From Bacillota bacterium (GTDB taxonomy: Bacteria; Bacillota; Bacilli; Paenibacillales; NBRC-103111), in contig JAEWGW010000003.1 of assembly GCA_023388055.1 (NCBI GenBank), positions 196,414 through 260,413 on the forward strand: a stretch of 64,000 nt of DNA. Reading direction: 5' to 3'. Below, piece by piece: positions 24,665 to 35,800 of this stretch; the stretch's first letter is position 1; every line of letters begins with the position of its first letter. Made by a program: the position numbers and the translations under genes. The notes under the pieces were generated by a model. It did not search any database, had not been told where the DNA came from, and saw only the letters and a list, made by a program, of their open reading frames with translations.

Positions 24665-24762
24665 GTTATGCTCCCCCTTTACTGCTATAAGGAGATTATA
24701 CTTGATCGTGGGGCAAATGAGTAAGGAGCACCCTGCTTTTCCCGCGGCAGGAAAACAGGCAT

Positions 24763-24804
24763 AAAAAAGCCGAGCAAATCCAGGAACACCCCTGGATTTG
24801 CTCG
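24763..24804 (-). terminator. Terminator of the AraC regulator gene
   Basis: On the minus strand a perfect 13-bp stem GAGCAAATCCAGG/CCTGGATTTGCTC is followed by GGCTTTTTT, about 75 bp after the AraC stop. Confidence 0.85.
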
Positions 24805-24878
24805 TGTTTGAAGATATTAAAGTTTTTGGCTTAAGATGTCACGATTATAGGGGTCTTTATCCAGCTAGTTGGCCAGCT

Positions 24879-25787
24879 CTAACATTTTCTAAATTGATTC
24901 GGAGACAATCCAGTCCGGGATTTAAAAAACTTAGAAAAATTAGCCGGATATTCGAAACCAAGCTTATATGCAATATTAGAAATCGGTTCTGAAGTACCCG
25001 ATAGCAAGTTTTTTGCATGATTGATAATCTGATAATGAATATGCTCTTGTGTACTTTTTCCTGTTTCTTTCTTTAGCAGATCACTTAAATAATTTGTTGA
25101 ATACCCCATTTCTTTCGCAAGCTCCTTAACACTGGGTATACCGTTCTCCCCTAGAATATGCAAGGTAAAGCTTTCTTTTAATAATTGCTCAAATCTTTCC
25201 ACCACATCTTTATGAATTGTTCTTCTGGTAATAAATTGTCTCCCATAGAATCGTTGAGCATAGTTAAGCAATACTTCAAGATTGGATACAATTAAGCCCG
25301 ACGAGTATATATCTATATTCTGGCTGAACTCTTCAATGAGGATATGCACTATTCTGGTTACAATTTCCTTCTCCTTCTCTGATAAATGAAGGGCCTCACT
25401 AGCTGCATAAGAAAAGAAAGAATACTCATCCATTTTGCTTCCTAATGAACTTTTTCTAATCAAATCCGGATGAAAACAGAGCATCCAGCCTTCCGAACCG
25501 CTATCACCCGGATCGTAGTCAACCGTCAACAGCTGTTCCGGCGCCACGAAGATCATGCTTCCTTCACTAAAATCATAATAGCGACGTCCATATTTGATAT
25601 CGAAATTCTCACCGTTCTTTAATGATATTGTATAAAATCCGTTGATAAAGCGTCTGTTCTGGTACACCATCCCCGGTTTAAATTTATTTAGTTCTATACA
25701 TGTTATCAGAGGATGTTTAGGTTTATCATACCCCAAAAACTCATGTAACGAAGAGATTGAATCAATCCTGATCATTTCGTTCATCAT
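24879..25787 (-). CDS. AraC-family transcriptional regulator
   Basis: Regulator of 302 residues. The N-terminal 150 residues form a cupin-like sensor (FYTISLKNGENFDIKYGRRYYDFSEGSMIFVAPEQLL). The C-terminal double helix-turn-helix is clear (SVKELAKEMGYSTNYLSDLLKKETG and PISNIAYKLGFEYPANFSKFFKSRTG). This domain order and the sensor sequence resemble regulators found beside short-chain dehydrogenases in many Firmicutes. It follows the SDR gene by 82 bp on the same strand. The gene is visibly richer in A+T than its neighbours, hinting that the pair was acquired together. Confidence 0.9.
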   Translation of the reverse strand: MMNEMIRIDSISSLHEFLGYDKPKHPLITCIELNKFKPGMVYQNRRFINGFYTISLKNGENFDIKYGRRYYDFSEGSMIFVAPEQLLTVDYDPGDSGSEGWMLCFHPDLIRKSSLGSKMDEYSFFSYAASEALHLSEKEKEIVTRIVHILIEEFSQNIDIYSSGLIVSNLEVLLNYAQRFYGRQFITRRTIHKDVVERFEQLLKESFTLHILGENGIPSVKELAKEMGYSTNYLSDLLKKETGKSTQEHIHYQIINHAKNLLSGTSEPISNIAYKLGFEYPANFSKFFKSRTGLSPNQFRKC

Positions 25788-25869
25788 ATCACCCTTTTAT
25801 TATTACCAATAATGTGTACTCTTTGATGATTTTAATTCTTTTTGCTTTGAACAAATGCTCTGCTTTAGG

Positions 25870-26769
25870 TTAAAACTTAATTCCCGTCATTTCCTCTGAA
25901 CGTTTCCATAATTCTCTGGAAATAGTTTCATCATAGGATAGTTTGTTAGATGTGTGTGCAACGGGATACCCTCTCATATGCATTACTCCTGATGGTCCAT
26001 AAAACTCCCCGGCTTTTGCCTCTTCATCAAAAGCAGCTCTAAGGGTAGGTAAAACCCCCATATGCACACGCTGCGCAAAAAACTTATTCATTCCACTCAT
26101 GAGAGCCGAGTGTCTCTGTAAGGCTGTAGCTGTCCAACCCGGATGTGCAGCCGTGATTCTTGGATGATCACCTTTTTTATTTAACCTTCTTGCAAGCTCA
26201 TACGTAAAGTAAAGATTTGCTAATTTGCTGTCACCATACGCTTTCTGCGTATCATATTTTCTCGTTTCCCAGTTCAAATCTTCAAAATTGAGATTTCCCA
26301 TCGTATGACCTAAACTGGATAGTACGACAATTCTTGATCCTTCTGTCTTTTTCAAAAGCGGCATGAGTAAACCAGTTAACGCAAAGTGCCCTAAATGATT
26401 GGTTCCGAACTGGTTCTCAAACCCGTCAACCGTTTTGGAGTAAGGAGGAAACATAATTCCTGCATTATTAATCAGTATATCCAACCGATCATAGTCTTCC
26501 ATTAATAAATTTGCAAAAGCTCCAATAGAACTCAGATTGGATAAGTCTAATTTTCTAACGTCAATATCAGCATTTTTGAATTCCTTCTTGATTTCATGTA
26601 CAACTTCTTTACCTTTATCTATATTTCTTACAGCCATAATAACCTTGGCGTTCTTACCAGCAATGACTTTTACTGCCTCTTTACCAATACCGCTCGTTGA
26701 ACCTGTTACAATAATAACCTTTCCTTTTTGATCACGTATTTTGGTTGCATCCCAGTGCTGTTTACTCAT
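25870..26769 (-). CDS. Short-chain dehydrogenase/reductase
   Basis: NAD(P)-dependent oxidoreductase of 299 residues, of the retinol-dehydrogenase-like SDR group. The cofactor motif is TGSTSGIG (about 22-29), the structural motif NNAG (about 99-102), catalytic Ser in VVLSSLGHTMG, and the catalytic pair in AYGDSKLAN (YxxxK). 'AAHPGWTATALQRH' follows as in that group. The substrate is unknown. It is A+T-rich like the AraC gene after it. Confidence 0.92.
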   Translation of the reverse strand: MSKQHWDATKIRDQKGKVIIVTGSTSGIGKEAVKVIAGKNAKVIMAVRNIDKGKEVVHEIKKEFKNADIDVRKLDLSNLSSIGAFANLLMEDYDRLDILINNAGIMFPPYSKTVDGFENQFGTNHLGHFALTGLLMPLLKKTEGSRIVVLSSLGHTMGNLNFEDLNWETRKYDTQKAYGDSKLANLYFTYELARRLNKKGDHPRITAAHPGWTATALQRHSALMSGMNKFFAQRVHMGVLPTLRAAFDEEAKAGEFYGPSGVMHMRGYPVAHTSNKLSYDETISRELWKRSEEMTGIKF

Positions 26770-27032
26770 TATTCGTCTCCTGCCCTTCTATCCATTTATT
26801 TGCTTCAACTCACATCGAATCATTTATTCATTACGATTAAGATACTATTGATCAACAGTTTCGTACATATACGCATCCACTGAGGATTTATCCGAATCCC
26901 TGCAATATTTGAAAATGGGAATTGTTCGTTTGACGATCAATGTATTAATTTTTTCACGGTTGAGATCAATCTCTTTTCTCATGGCTTCACGCTACAGTAG
27001 CGTTCACCTTGCACACTCTCCTTCAAATTGCA
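26770..27032. other. Gap upstream of the SDR gene
   Basis: AT-rich, with no gene that I can support. Presumably it holds the SDR promoter. Confidence 0.4.
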
Positions 27033-27069
27033 AAAAAGCCCCGATGTCAAGATCATCGGGACTTTTTTG
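27033..27069 (-). terminator. Terminator after glmS
   Basis: On the minus strand AAAAAAGTCCCGATG pairs with CATCGGGGCTTTTTT around a short loop, 90 bp beyond the glmS stop. Confidence 0.8.
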
Positions 27070-27158
27070 AGCATTATTACTAAGAACAACAATCTATTTT
27101 ATTTTTGAGAACTAAACTTTAATGTAATGAATCAATTGCTATCTCAACCTTCTACCTC

Positions 27159-28988
27159 TTACTCCACCGTAACGCTCTTCGCCAGGTTACGGGGCTTATC
27201 AACATCATGGCCCAGGGCCAGGGAGGCGTAGTAGGCCAGCAGCTGCAGCGGCACGACGGAGAGGGCCGGGGTGAGCAGGCTGACGGTGCGCGGGATACTG
27301 AATACTTGGTCCACTGCTTTGGGCAGCTCCTCGTGGCCTTCTTGGCCGAGGCCTAGGACGTGGGCGCCGCGGGCTTTGACTTCCTTGACGTTGCTGACGG
27401 TTTTTTCGAAGAGGTCCTCCTGCACCGCCAACGCGATGACCGGAACGCCTTCTTCGATCAATGCCAGGGTGCCGTGCTTCAGCTCACCCGCCGGGTAGGC
27501 TTCCGAGTGAATGTAGGAAATTTCCTTCAGCTTCAGGGAGCCTTCCAAGGCAACGGCATAATCCACGCCGCGGCCGATGAAGAACAGGTCCTTGTGCTTG
27601 GCGATTTCCTCGGCGTACACCTTGATTTCCTCGCCGCGGGCCAGGATGCTCTCTACCTGCTCCGGCAGCTGCTTCATGGCAGTAATGGTTTCGGTAATCA
27701 TCTCTGCTGATTGAGTACCCAGAGTTTGCGCCAGGAACAGAGAGAACAGGGAGAACGCGATCAGCTGGGACGTATACGCCTTGGTGGAGGCTACGGCGAT
27801 TTCCGGACCGGCCCAGGTGACGATGACACTGTCGGCTTCACGGGCTACTGAGCTGCCTACCACGTTGGTGATGGCCAGCACATGGGCGCCGTTGCGTTTG
27901 GCTTCGCGCAGAGCAGCCAGAGTGTCGGCGGTTTCCCCGGACTGGCTTACCACGATGACCAGAGTGTCCTTGGTGATAATCGGGCTGCGGTAGCGGTATT
28001 CGGAGGCCACATCGGTTTCCACCGGAATGCGGGCCAATTGCTCGATCATATTTTTGCCGACCAGACCTGCATGATAAGCGGTGCCGCAGGCCACGATATG
28101 AATCCGGCTGATGCCCTTGATTTGCTCGGCGGTCAGCTTCAATTCCGGCAGCTGAATGGCGGTGCCCTCGTCGTTCAGACGGGCTCCCATGGTGTCACGG
28201 TACGCCTTCGGCTGCTCGTGAATTTCCTTCAGCATGAAGTGATCGAATCCGGCTTTTTCAGCGGTAGTAATGTCCCAATCGACATGGAATAATTCCCGGG
28301 AAATAAAGTTCCCCTCGATTGTCATCAATTCGACGCCGTCTTTTGTCAGAAGAGCCATTTCGCCGTCGTTCAAAATATACACGTTCCGGGTATGCTCCAG
28401 GATCGCCGGAATGTCGGAGCCAATGAAGTTTTCCCCTTCACCTACACCGATAATCAGCGGGCTGGCCAGACGCACAGCCACCAGCTTCTCCGGCTCATAT
28501 TCGGTCAGAACACCCAGAGCGAAGGCGCCGCGCATACGGGAAACGGCCTTTTGCACAGCCTTTACAATATCCCCTTCATACAAGGAAGCGATCAGATGGG
28601 CAATGACCTCTGTATCGGTTTCGGAGACAAAGTTGGCGCCACCTGCGATCAGCTCATCCTTCAATGTCATGTAGTTTTCGATGATACCGTTATGCACCAC
28701 AGAAAACTTATGGGCGTTGTCCGTATGGGGATGGGAGTTTACGTCCGAGGGTTTGCCGTGAGTGGCCCAGCGGGTATGGCCGATCCCGATGGAACCGTGA
28801 AGCGGCTGCTCTCCCAGTGCGGATTCCAGCACAGCCAGACGGCCCTTGGTTTTGCGGACCTCCAGCCCGTTCGTCGTGAATACGGCTACTCCTGCGGAGT
28901 CATAACCCCGATACTCCAGCTTCTTCAGTCCTTCGATGAGAATATCCTGGGAATCCCGTTTTCCTACATAACCTACAATACCGCACAT
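27159..28988 (-). CDS. glmS: Glutamine-fructose-6-phosphate aminotransferase (isomerizing)
   Basis: Cytoplasmic enzyme that makes glucosamine-6-phosphate from fructose-6-phosphate and glutamine, the first step to UDP-GlcNAc and cell wall. The product is 609 residues: it starts MCGIVGYVGKRD, and after Met removal Cys is the N-terminal nucleophile of the glutaminase domain. Two SIS domains follow (ACGTAYHAGLVGKNMIE; VVSQSGETADT), with the C-terminal DKPRNLAKSVTVE. I start at the ATG at 28988, since GGAGG is 8 nt upstream and the Cys must be residue 2. The 5' leader is a glmS ribozyme, so expression is shut off by its own product. In Bacillus it lies directly after glmM; here 10 kb separates them. 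Confidence 0.97.
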   Translation of the reverse strand: MCGIVGYVGKRDSQDILIEGLKKLEYRGYDSAGVAVFTTNGLEVRKTKGRLAVLESALGEQPLHGSIGIGHTRWATHGKPSDVNSHPHTDNAHKFSVVHNGIIENYMTLKDELIAGGANFVSETDTEVIAHLIASLYEGDIVKAVQKAVSRMRGAFALGVLTEYEPEKLVAVRLASPLIIGVGEGENFIGSDIPAILEHTRNVYILNDGEMALLTKDGVELMTIEGNFISRELFHVDWDITTAEKAGFDHFMLKEIHEQPKAYRDTMGARLNDEGTAIQLPELKLTAEQIKGISRIHIVACGTAYHAGLVGKNMIEQLARIPVETDVASEYRYRSPIITKDTLVIVVSQSGETADTLAALREAKRNGAHVLAITNVVGSSVAREADSVIVTWAGPEIAVASTKAYTSQLIAFSLFSLFLAQTLGTQSAEMITETITAMKQLPEQVESILARGEEIKVYAEEIAKHKDLFFIGRGVDYAVALEGSLKLKEISYIHSEAYPAGELKHGTLALIEEGVPVIALAVQEDLFEKTVSNVKEVKARGAHVLGLGQEGHEELPKAVDQVFSIPRTVSLLTPALSVVPLQLLAYYASLALGHDVDKPRNLAKSVTVE

Positions 28989-29194
28989 ATATATTTCCTC
29001 CAATTGTTTTAAGTTTTCATAAGAGCAGAACGGAACAGACCTTCCGATGTCCTTTTTTTCGAGTAAAAGGGCATGATGAAGGCTTCCCTATACGTCCGGC
29101 TTAATCCCGAAACGGGCAGACCTGTCGTGTCTTTACTTATTCCCGTTTTTGACAATGTGAAACCAGGCTCCCCGCACGAATTTTTTTCGAGGGC

Positions 29195-29549
29195 GGGGGC
29201 TTACCAAACATGGCAACGCTATAAAGCACATCCGTTTCGTCACGGACAGCAAAGTCAATCTCTCTCAAGCATCCTGCTGGAATCTTGTGCGGCCGGTTGC
29301 CCGCGCCGATTTGCCTTCCAGCTTAACGGCCTGGATGCGTACTTTCCTCAGACCGGAAGGTCCCCGCCGAAAAATCCGAACACCTTCACCTCGTCAGCTT
29401 GCGCCGGTTCAAGACAGTCCAACATCGTACCTCCGCCTTACCAGATCCGACCTGCCGCGGCACCACAGCCACCAGCTCCCGGTCAAACCTGTTCTTACAA
29501 GGCTACAGCTCCGATCCTCTGCCTTCACCGCGCCCCAAGCTCTGGCGCT
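29195..29549 (-). ncRNA. glmS ribozyme/riboswitch with enlarged P1
   Basis: Self-cleaving leader RNA activated by glucosamine-6-phosphate. On the minus strand the cleavage-site core AGCGCCAGAGC starts at 29549. The downstream conserved core reads GCTGACGAGG, then TTTTTCGGCGGGGACC, closely matching the known core (TTGACGAGG ... TTTTCGGCGGATGCC). P1 is unusual: AGCTTG pairs with CAAGCT but about 130 nt lie between, mostly an extended helix with inserted stems. P3 (GCATCC/GGATGC) and P4-like helices follow. The 3' limit is approximate. About 200 nt of leader remain before glmS and include another hairpin (CCCCGC/GCGGGG) near 29170-29200. Confidence 0.88.
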
Positions 29550-29802
29550 TTGTCCTGCAACAACCCCTACCCCCGCTTTCCTGCTGAAATGACATATAAC
29601 CATCTTATTCATTTTCATATCCGGTTGCAACAACTATTTCTCCATGTAAAGCCTTTCAGCTTGGCCCATTTTCCTGGAAGCGCGTATTTCGTGCCGTCTG
29701 TTTATTTTTGCTCCTGCCCTTCAATTTTGATTATTCTTCCATTGTCGGGGGATTTGGGCATCTTTTCCGATCAAAAATGACGGTTAGGATCAATACTCAC
29801 GA

Positions 29803-29831
29803 TTTACGGCCTGCCGGACGGGAGATATGAT
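29803..29831 (+). promoter_or_regulatory. Promoter of the pectinolytic gene
   Basis: TTTACG (29803-29808), 17-bp spacer, TATGAT (29826-29831), followed 50 bp on by AAGGAGGAG and the start codon. The -35 is weak, so control by an activator is possible. Confidence 0.5.
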
Positions 29832-29897
29832 AAGACCAGTCTTCTTATGTAACCGCTATCATTTTAAAACCATTTTATAAAGGAGGAGATGCAATTC

Positions 29898-32800
29898 ATG
29901 AAGTTTTCAAAAGCCAAACGGTTCGTAAGCCGGCTTATGTGTGCCGCCATTCTGGGCACCACTGTTCTGGCCGGCGCTGTACCTGCCGCGACCGGCGCTG
30001 CCGGCGAAGTGGCCTATGCCGCTCCCTCTGCTCCTGCTGCCCGCACCGGGTGGAAGTTTGATTTTGGCCCTGCCGGAAAGCCCTATGGCGGTGGGTTCGT
30101 TCCGGTGGCTCCAGGCACCGCCTACACTCAGGAAGCAGGTTATGGGTTTGCCGCAGCTTTGCCTGACCGAAATGCCTACTACGATACTGCGGGAACCAAC
30201 AGCACCGGCCATTTGGATGATGGATACATCAACTTCAGCGGCGCTGTTTTTTATGCGGATGTACCCAACGGCGAGTATAAGGTGACCGTCTACGGCGGTG
30301 ACAACATCAACGACAAAACCCACCGCAAGAAGACCCAAATCACCCTGGAGGGGATTGCCCAAAGCCCCATTCTGGAATCCATCGGGGTGAACGTGCACCA
30401 GGAATATACCGTTACCGTGGATCACAGCGCAGGCGACCAGGACGGGCATCTGACCCTCGCCGCGGCTGCCGTAGGGAGCTATGGTTATGCTCCAATCAGT
30501 GCGATTCTCATTGAGGCGGTGAAGCCCGCCACGCCTACTATTACGAATACTACCACCGTGTCCACACCGCCCTCCGTTACGCTGACGTGGACCTCGGTTT
30601 CCGGGGCTGTCTATTATGATATTTTTCGGAACACGGTAAATGAAAACGTATACAATCCGGTTTACCGCTTGGATACCGCCGGGCTTACCCAACCGGAATG
30701 GAGCTACACAGATACAACTGCCGCCCCGGGGACCTATCAGTACCGGGTAGCAGCTGTTAACGCTCAGGGCAGCAGCTCTGAACCCTCCGCTCCGGCGCAG
30801 GCTGTGATTGAGGAACCCAGTTTTGCCAGAAGCAGCTGGAAATTTGATTTTGGCTTGTCCAGAGACGTTCCGATGGAGGGATATCTCCGTGTGCATCCCG
30901 GCACGGTGTATGCCGCTGCCACCGGATACGGCTTCGCCACCGCCATTGGCGGCGACTCCAGCGCCCGCAACCGGGGCGGCACGGACGGCGATTTCGTTCT
31001 GATTGGAGACGGCACCTTCCTGGCTGATGTCCCCAACGGAGACTACAAGGTCACCGTCAGCTCCGGGGATACCTTGGCCGGAACCAGCACAACCAGAACG
31101 GTCATTACACTGGAGGGAGCTGCGGCCGGTACGGTTCAAGCCAGACAGGCCATTACGGTCTCCTCCTTCACCACCACTGTCAGCGACGGCCAATTAACCA
31201 TCGGGATCACCGGCAACCAAGCAGGGTATGTAAACAGTATTCTTGTGGAACCGCTGCCTGTGGAGATGCCTGCCGGATTGACCGTTCAGGTGCAGCAGGT
31301 GCCGCCAGCGGCCATCCTGTCCTGGACAGCAGCCGGAGGAGCCAGCACTTATACCCTCCAGCGCAAGGAAGCGGCGCAAAGCAGCTATACGTCCGTGGCC
31401 ACTGTCTCCGCACCGGCCACCACATATACAGACACTGCCGTTGAGCTGGGCAAAACCTATCTGTACCGGGTGGCAGCCGTGAACGGAAGCGGACAGCTCT
31501 CCGCCTATACGGAGCCGGTTACAGCAGAGATCAGCTCTGTTGTAGCGCCTCCTGCTGCGCCCTCAGGAGTGACTGTCAGCCATGTGGGACGGGACAGCGT
31601 CCAATTGAAGTGGACGGCTTCCCCTGGGGCTGCAAGCTATAAGGTGTACAAGAGCAGCTCTGCCGGAGGTACTTTTGCCCCAATCGGGACAGCAGCAGAA
31701 TTGTCTTACACCGATACGGCGGCGGATACACAGTCCGTCTGGTTCTACCGCGTAGCGGCAGTGAACACAGCCGGAGAGTCGTCTCCGTCAGCCACTGTAA
31801 GCAGCTCCATCTATACCGCGCCCCAGCCCTTGCCCGAGGGGGATGTGATCCGGTTTGATTTTGGTCCAGGTGCGCAAGCGGAGGGGTATCTGAAGGTTCA
31901 GGCCACCGCCGCCTATTCCCAGGAGCTGAAATACGGCTTTAAGGATACTTCACTGGTGACGGAAGCCGACCGGGGCATCAGCGATCCGGTGAAGTCTGAT
32001 TTTGTAGCTCCGGGAGGCGCCTCCTTCCTGGTGGACCTTCCCAACGGCGATTATTCCATCAGCCTGGTGGCCGGAGATGAAACAGAAGCCAGTGCAATCA
32101 GCGTCACCGCCGAGGATATTGTGAAGGTCCAGGAAACCGCCAAAGCGGCAGGCGAATATTTGTCCATGGGCTTCAATATAGCCTTGGTCGACGGCCAGCT
32201 GAAGCTGGATTTTGCCGGGGCCGCCCCCAAACTGAACGCGTTGGTCATTACGAAGCTGGCGCCGCGGACGCCGGGAGCCAAACCCACTGTTTACCTGGCC
32301 GGCGACTCCACGGTGCAGACCTATGACTCCTACTACAGGCCGCAGGCGGGCTGGGGCCAGATGATTGCCCGTTATTTTACTGAGGATGCGGTGTTTGTCA
32401 ACAAGGCCATCGGAGGGCGAAGCAGCAAGTCCTTCCTGGTTCAGGGACGTCTGGACGAGATTCTGCTGGCCATTAAACCGGGCGATTATTTCCTGATTCA
32501 ATTCGGGCATAACGACGCCACCATCAGCGTGCCGGAGCGGTATGCCTCCCCGGCCGACTACAAAATGTACCTGCGCTCCTACATTGCCGGAGCGGTGCAG
32601 CGCGGGGCCACCCCTGTTCTGGTGACACCTATGGGGCGTTTCGATTACAACACAAGCACCGGCAAATTTAATGTAAGCTTCCCGGAATATGTAGCCGCCA
32701 TGAAGGAGGTTGCCGCCGAAACGGGGACCAAGCTGGTGGATCTGAGCACCCGGAGTGTCGCCTACTACGATTCCATCGGCCCCGAGGGAGCCCAGTCCGT

Positions 32801-35800
32801 ATTCCTTCATGTGCAGCCTGGCGTGTATGAAGGCGCTTATGCCAACGGCGCTGCGGACAATACCCACTTCCAGGAATACGGCGCCATCCAATTGGCCCGG
32901 CTGCTGGCGGAGGGCATCAAGGAGCTGGGGCTGCCCCTGTCAGATTATGTGAAGAATGCGGCGCCCCCCGCAGCCGTTCCTGACCGTCCCGCCGGATTGA
33001 CGGCAGGCAGCGTCAGCAACTCGGGAACTATCCTGAGGTGGAATGCAGCGGAGGGAGCAGAAATTTACAAGGTGTATAAAAAATCCGCCGCCGACAGCAC
33101 CTATATCCTGGCCGGAAGCTCCACCATTCCGTCCATTACCCTGGGCGGTTTAAGTGAAGGTGTCTCCTATACCTTCTATGTAACCGGTGTGAACGGCAAG
33201 GGGGAATCACTGCCCTCCGAGCCGGTTGTCATTACCACCAAGTCAGCCCAATATAAGTATGATTTCGGGCAGCAGCAGAACGGCGGAGATTCCCCGCTGG
33301 AGGACGGGTACATCCGGGTGGATCTGAACACCCTGTATAACCCCGTGCTGGGCTACGGCATTACGAACAGCTCCGGCATGATCGCCAGAGACCGGGGAAC
33401 GGGCAGCAATTTGGCCCGGGACTGGCTCGGGTACTTTAATAACAATTGGGAGTTCAAAGTGGATTTGCCCAATGGCACCTATGCAGTCAAGCTTTATGTC
33501 GGGGATATGGCGGGCAGCGCCAGAACCGATGTGTCTGTGGAGGGCATCGGCTACGGCACAGTAGCAGCAGGCAAAAACTCGGTCGCCGAAAAGGTGATCA
33601 ACAATATCAAGGTGCGGGACGGCCAAATAAATTTCCTGTTTGGCGGCAGCACCGGGATTGTCAACGGGCTGGAGATTACTCCCGTCATGCTGGCTCCAAC
33701 CGGCTTCCGGCTGGATTCCCTCGGTTTTGAGGAGACTGAGCCCGTCATCAAGCTGGTGTGGACAGCCGCACCGGACGCAGCAGGCTACCGGATTTACCGG
33801 CAGATTCAGGACGGATCCGGCAAGGCAGTGGCGTTGGGCGATACCACTGAAACCTTCTTCACCGACCGTACGGCGGATATCGGAACCGATTATCTGTACA
33901 CCCTTTGCGCTCTGGATACCATCGGCTCAGAGTCGCTTCCCTCCGATCCCGTGGCAGTATCCACCATTGATCCCAATGTGACTCCCCCTGCAGCTCCGGA
34001 GGGGCTTACAGTCGGCCAGATTGGGAAGCAGGAGCTGGCCCTCTCCTGGAATGCCGTGAGCGGCGCCCAGCTTTACCGCATCTACCGGGCAGAAAAGGCA
34101 GACGGTCCGTACCGGCTTGTCGGCTCCACCCGAACAGCCTCCTACACGGATACTGCCGTGCTGACCACCATCAAGTATTATTACAGGCTGGGAGCCGTCA
34201 ATACCGGGGGACAGTCCCCCTTGTCCATCATCCTGGACACTCCAGCTGTCACTGTGCTTTCGCGTCAGATGGAATATCTGGACCGCAGCCTGGTGGCCAT
34301 CCAGACCGATAACGGGGTATACCTGGGCTGGAAGCTTCTGGGGACCGACCCGGATACAGTTGCCTTTAACCTGTACCGGGATGGCGTTAAGCTGAACCCG
34401 GAGCCGCTCACAGGGGCTACCAATTATGTGGATGCCTCCGGTACGGGGCAATCCGTTTACAGTGTGAGGATGGTAATGAACGGCCAGGAATCCGCCGCTA
34501 CCAGCTCCACGGCAGCCGTATGGCAGCAGAATTATCTGTCCATTCCGCTTCAGAAGCCCGCTGACGGGGTGACCCCCAGCGGTGAGCCGTATACCTACAG
34601 CGCAGGCGATGCCAGCGCAGGGGACCTGGACGGCGACGGCAAGTACGAGATTGTGATGCTGTGGAGTCCGTCCAACGCCCATGACAATTCCCAGGCGGGT
34701 TACACCGGCAATGTGTATATGGATGCCTACAAGCTGGACGGCACCCGCCTGTGGCGGATGGATCTGGGTGTGAACATCCGGGCCGGAGCCCACTATACCC
34801 AATTCCTGGTGTACGATTTTGACGGCGACGGCAAGGCCGAAATTGCCTTCAAAACCGCCGACGGCACCATAGACGGCCAAGGCCGGGTGATCGGAGACGC
34901 AAGCGCCGATTACCGCAACAGCAGCGGCTATATTCTGTTGGGCAATGAATATTTGAGCGTATTCGAGGGGTTGACCGGCAAGGTGCTGGATACCGTGGAT
35001 TACACGCCGGCCCGGGGTGATGTCAGCTCCTGGGGCGACGGCTACGGCAACCGGGTGGACCGGTTCCTGGCCACAGTGGCCTATCTGGACGGGGAGCGGC
35101 CGAGTATGGTGTTCTCCCGGGGCTATTATGACCGCACCGCCTTAACCGCCTACAATTTCCGCGACGGCAAAATCTCCATGCTGTGGAAATTCGATACGCT
35201 GGATGAGGAGAACAACCTGCCCCAATACAAGGCCCAAGGCAATCACAATATCAGCGCGGGCGATGTGGACGGGGACGGCAAGGATGAGATAAACTTCGGC
35301 GCTATGGCCTTCGATGATGACGGCACGGTGCTGTACACCACCGGTCTGGGTCATGGGGATGCCCACCATTTCGGCGATCTGGACCCGCTGCGGCCCGGCC
35401 TGGAGCTGTTCGATGTCCACGAGCATACGGATTCCCCTTACGGCATGGAGCTTCGCGATGCTGCCACCGGTGAGATTATCTGGGGTATCAAAACAGGCAT
35501 CGATACCGGCCGGGGATTGTCCGCCGACATTGATCCCAACTACCCCGGCGAGGAATTCTGGAGCGCCACCATTACCAATGCCGAGCAGGTTCAGGTCACC
35601 GGCCTGCATAGTACCTCAGGCGAGCTGATCAGCCAGACTATTCCCACCTCCACCAATTTTGCCATCTGGTGGGACGGCGATCTGCTGCGGGAGCTGCTGG
35701 ATGCCAACCGCATTGACAAGTGGGATTATGTGAACAAAAAAACGGATAACCTGTTCACGGCCGTAGGCGCCTCCTCCAATAACGGCACCAAGTCCACCCC

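Noticed and set aside
29073..29780. Open frames on the plus strand opposite the glmS leader
   Set aside because: They lie antisense to the glmS ribozyme, have low-complexity translations and no ribosome binding site; the conserved RNA explains the sequence.
29907..31193. Long minus-strand open frame within the pectinase gene
   Set aside because: Antisense shadow of the repetitive, GC-rich Fn3/malectin coding sequence.
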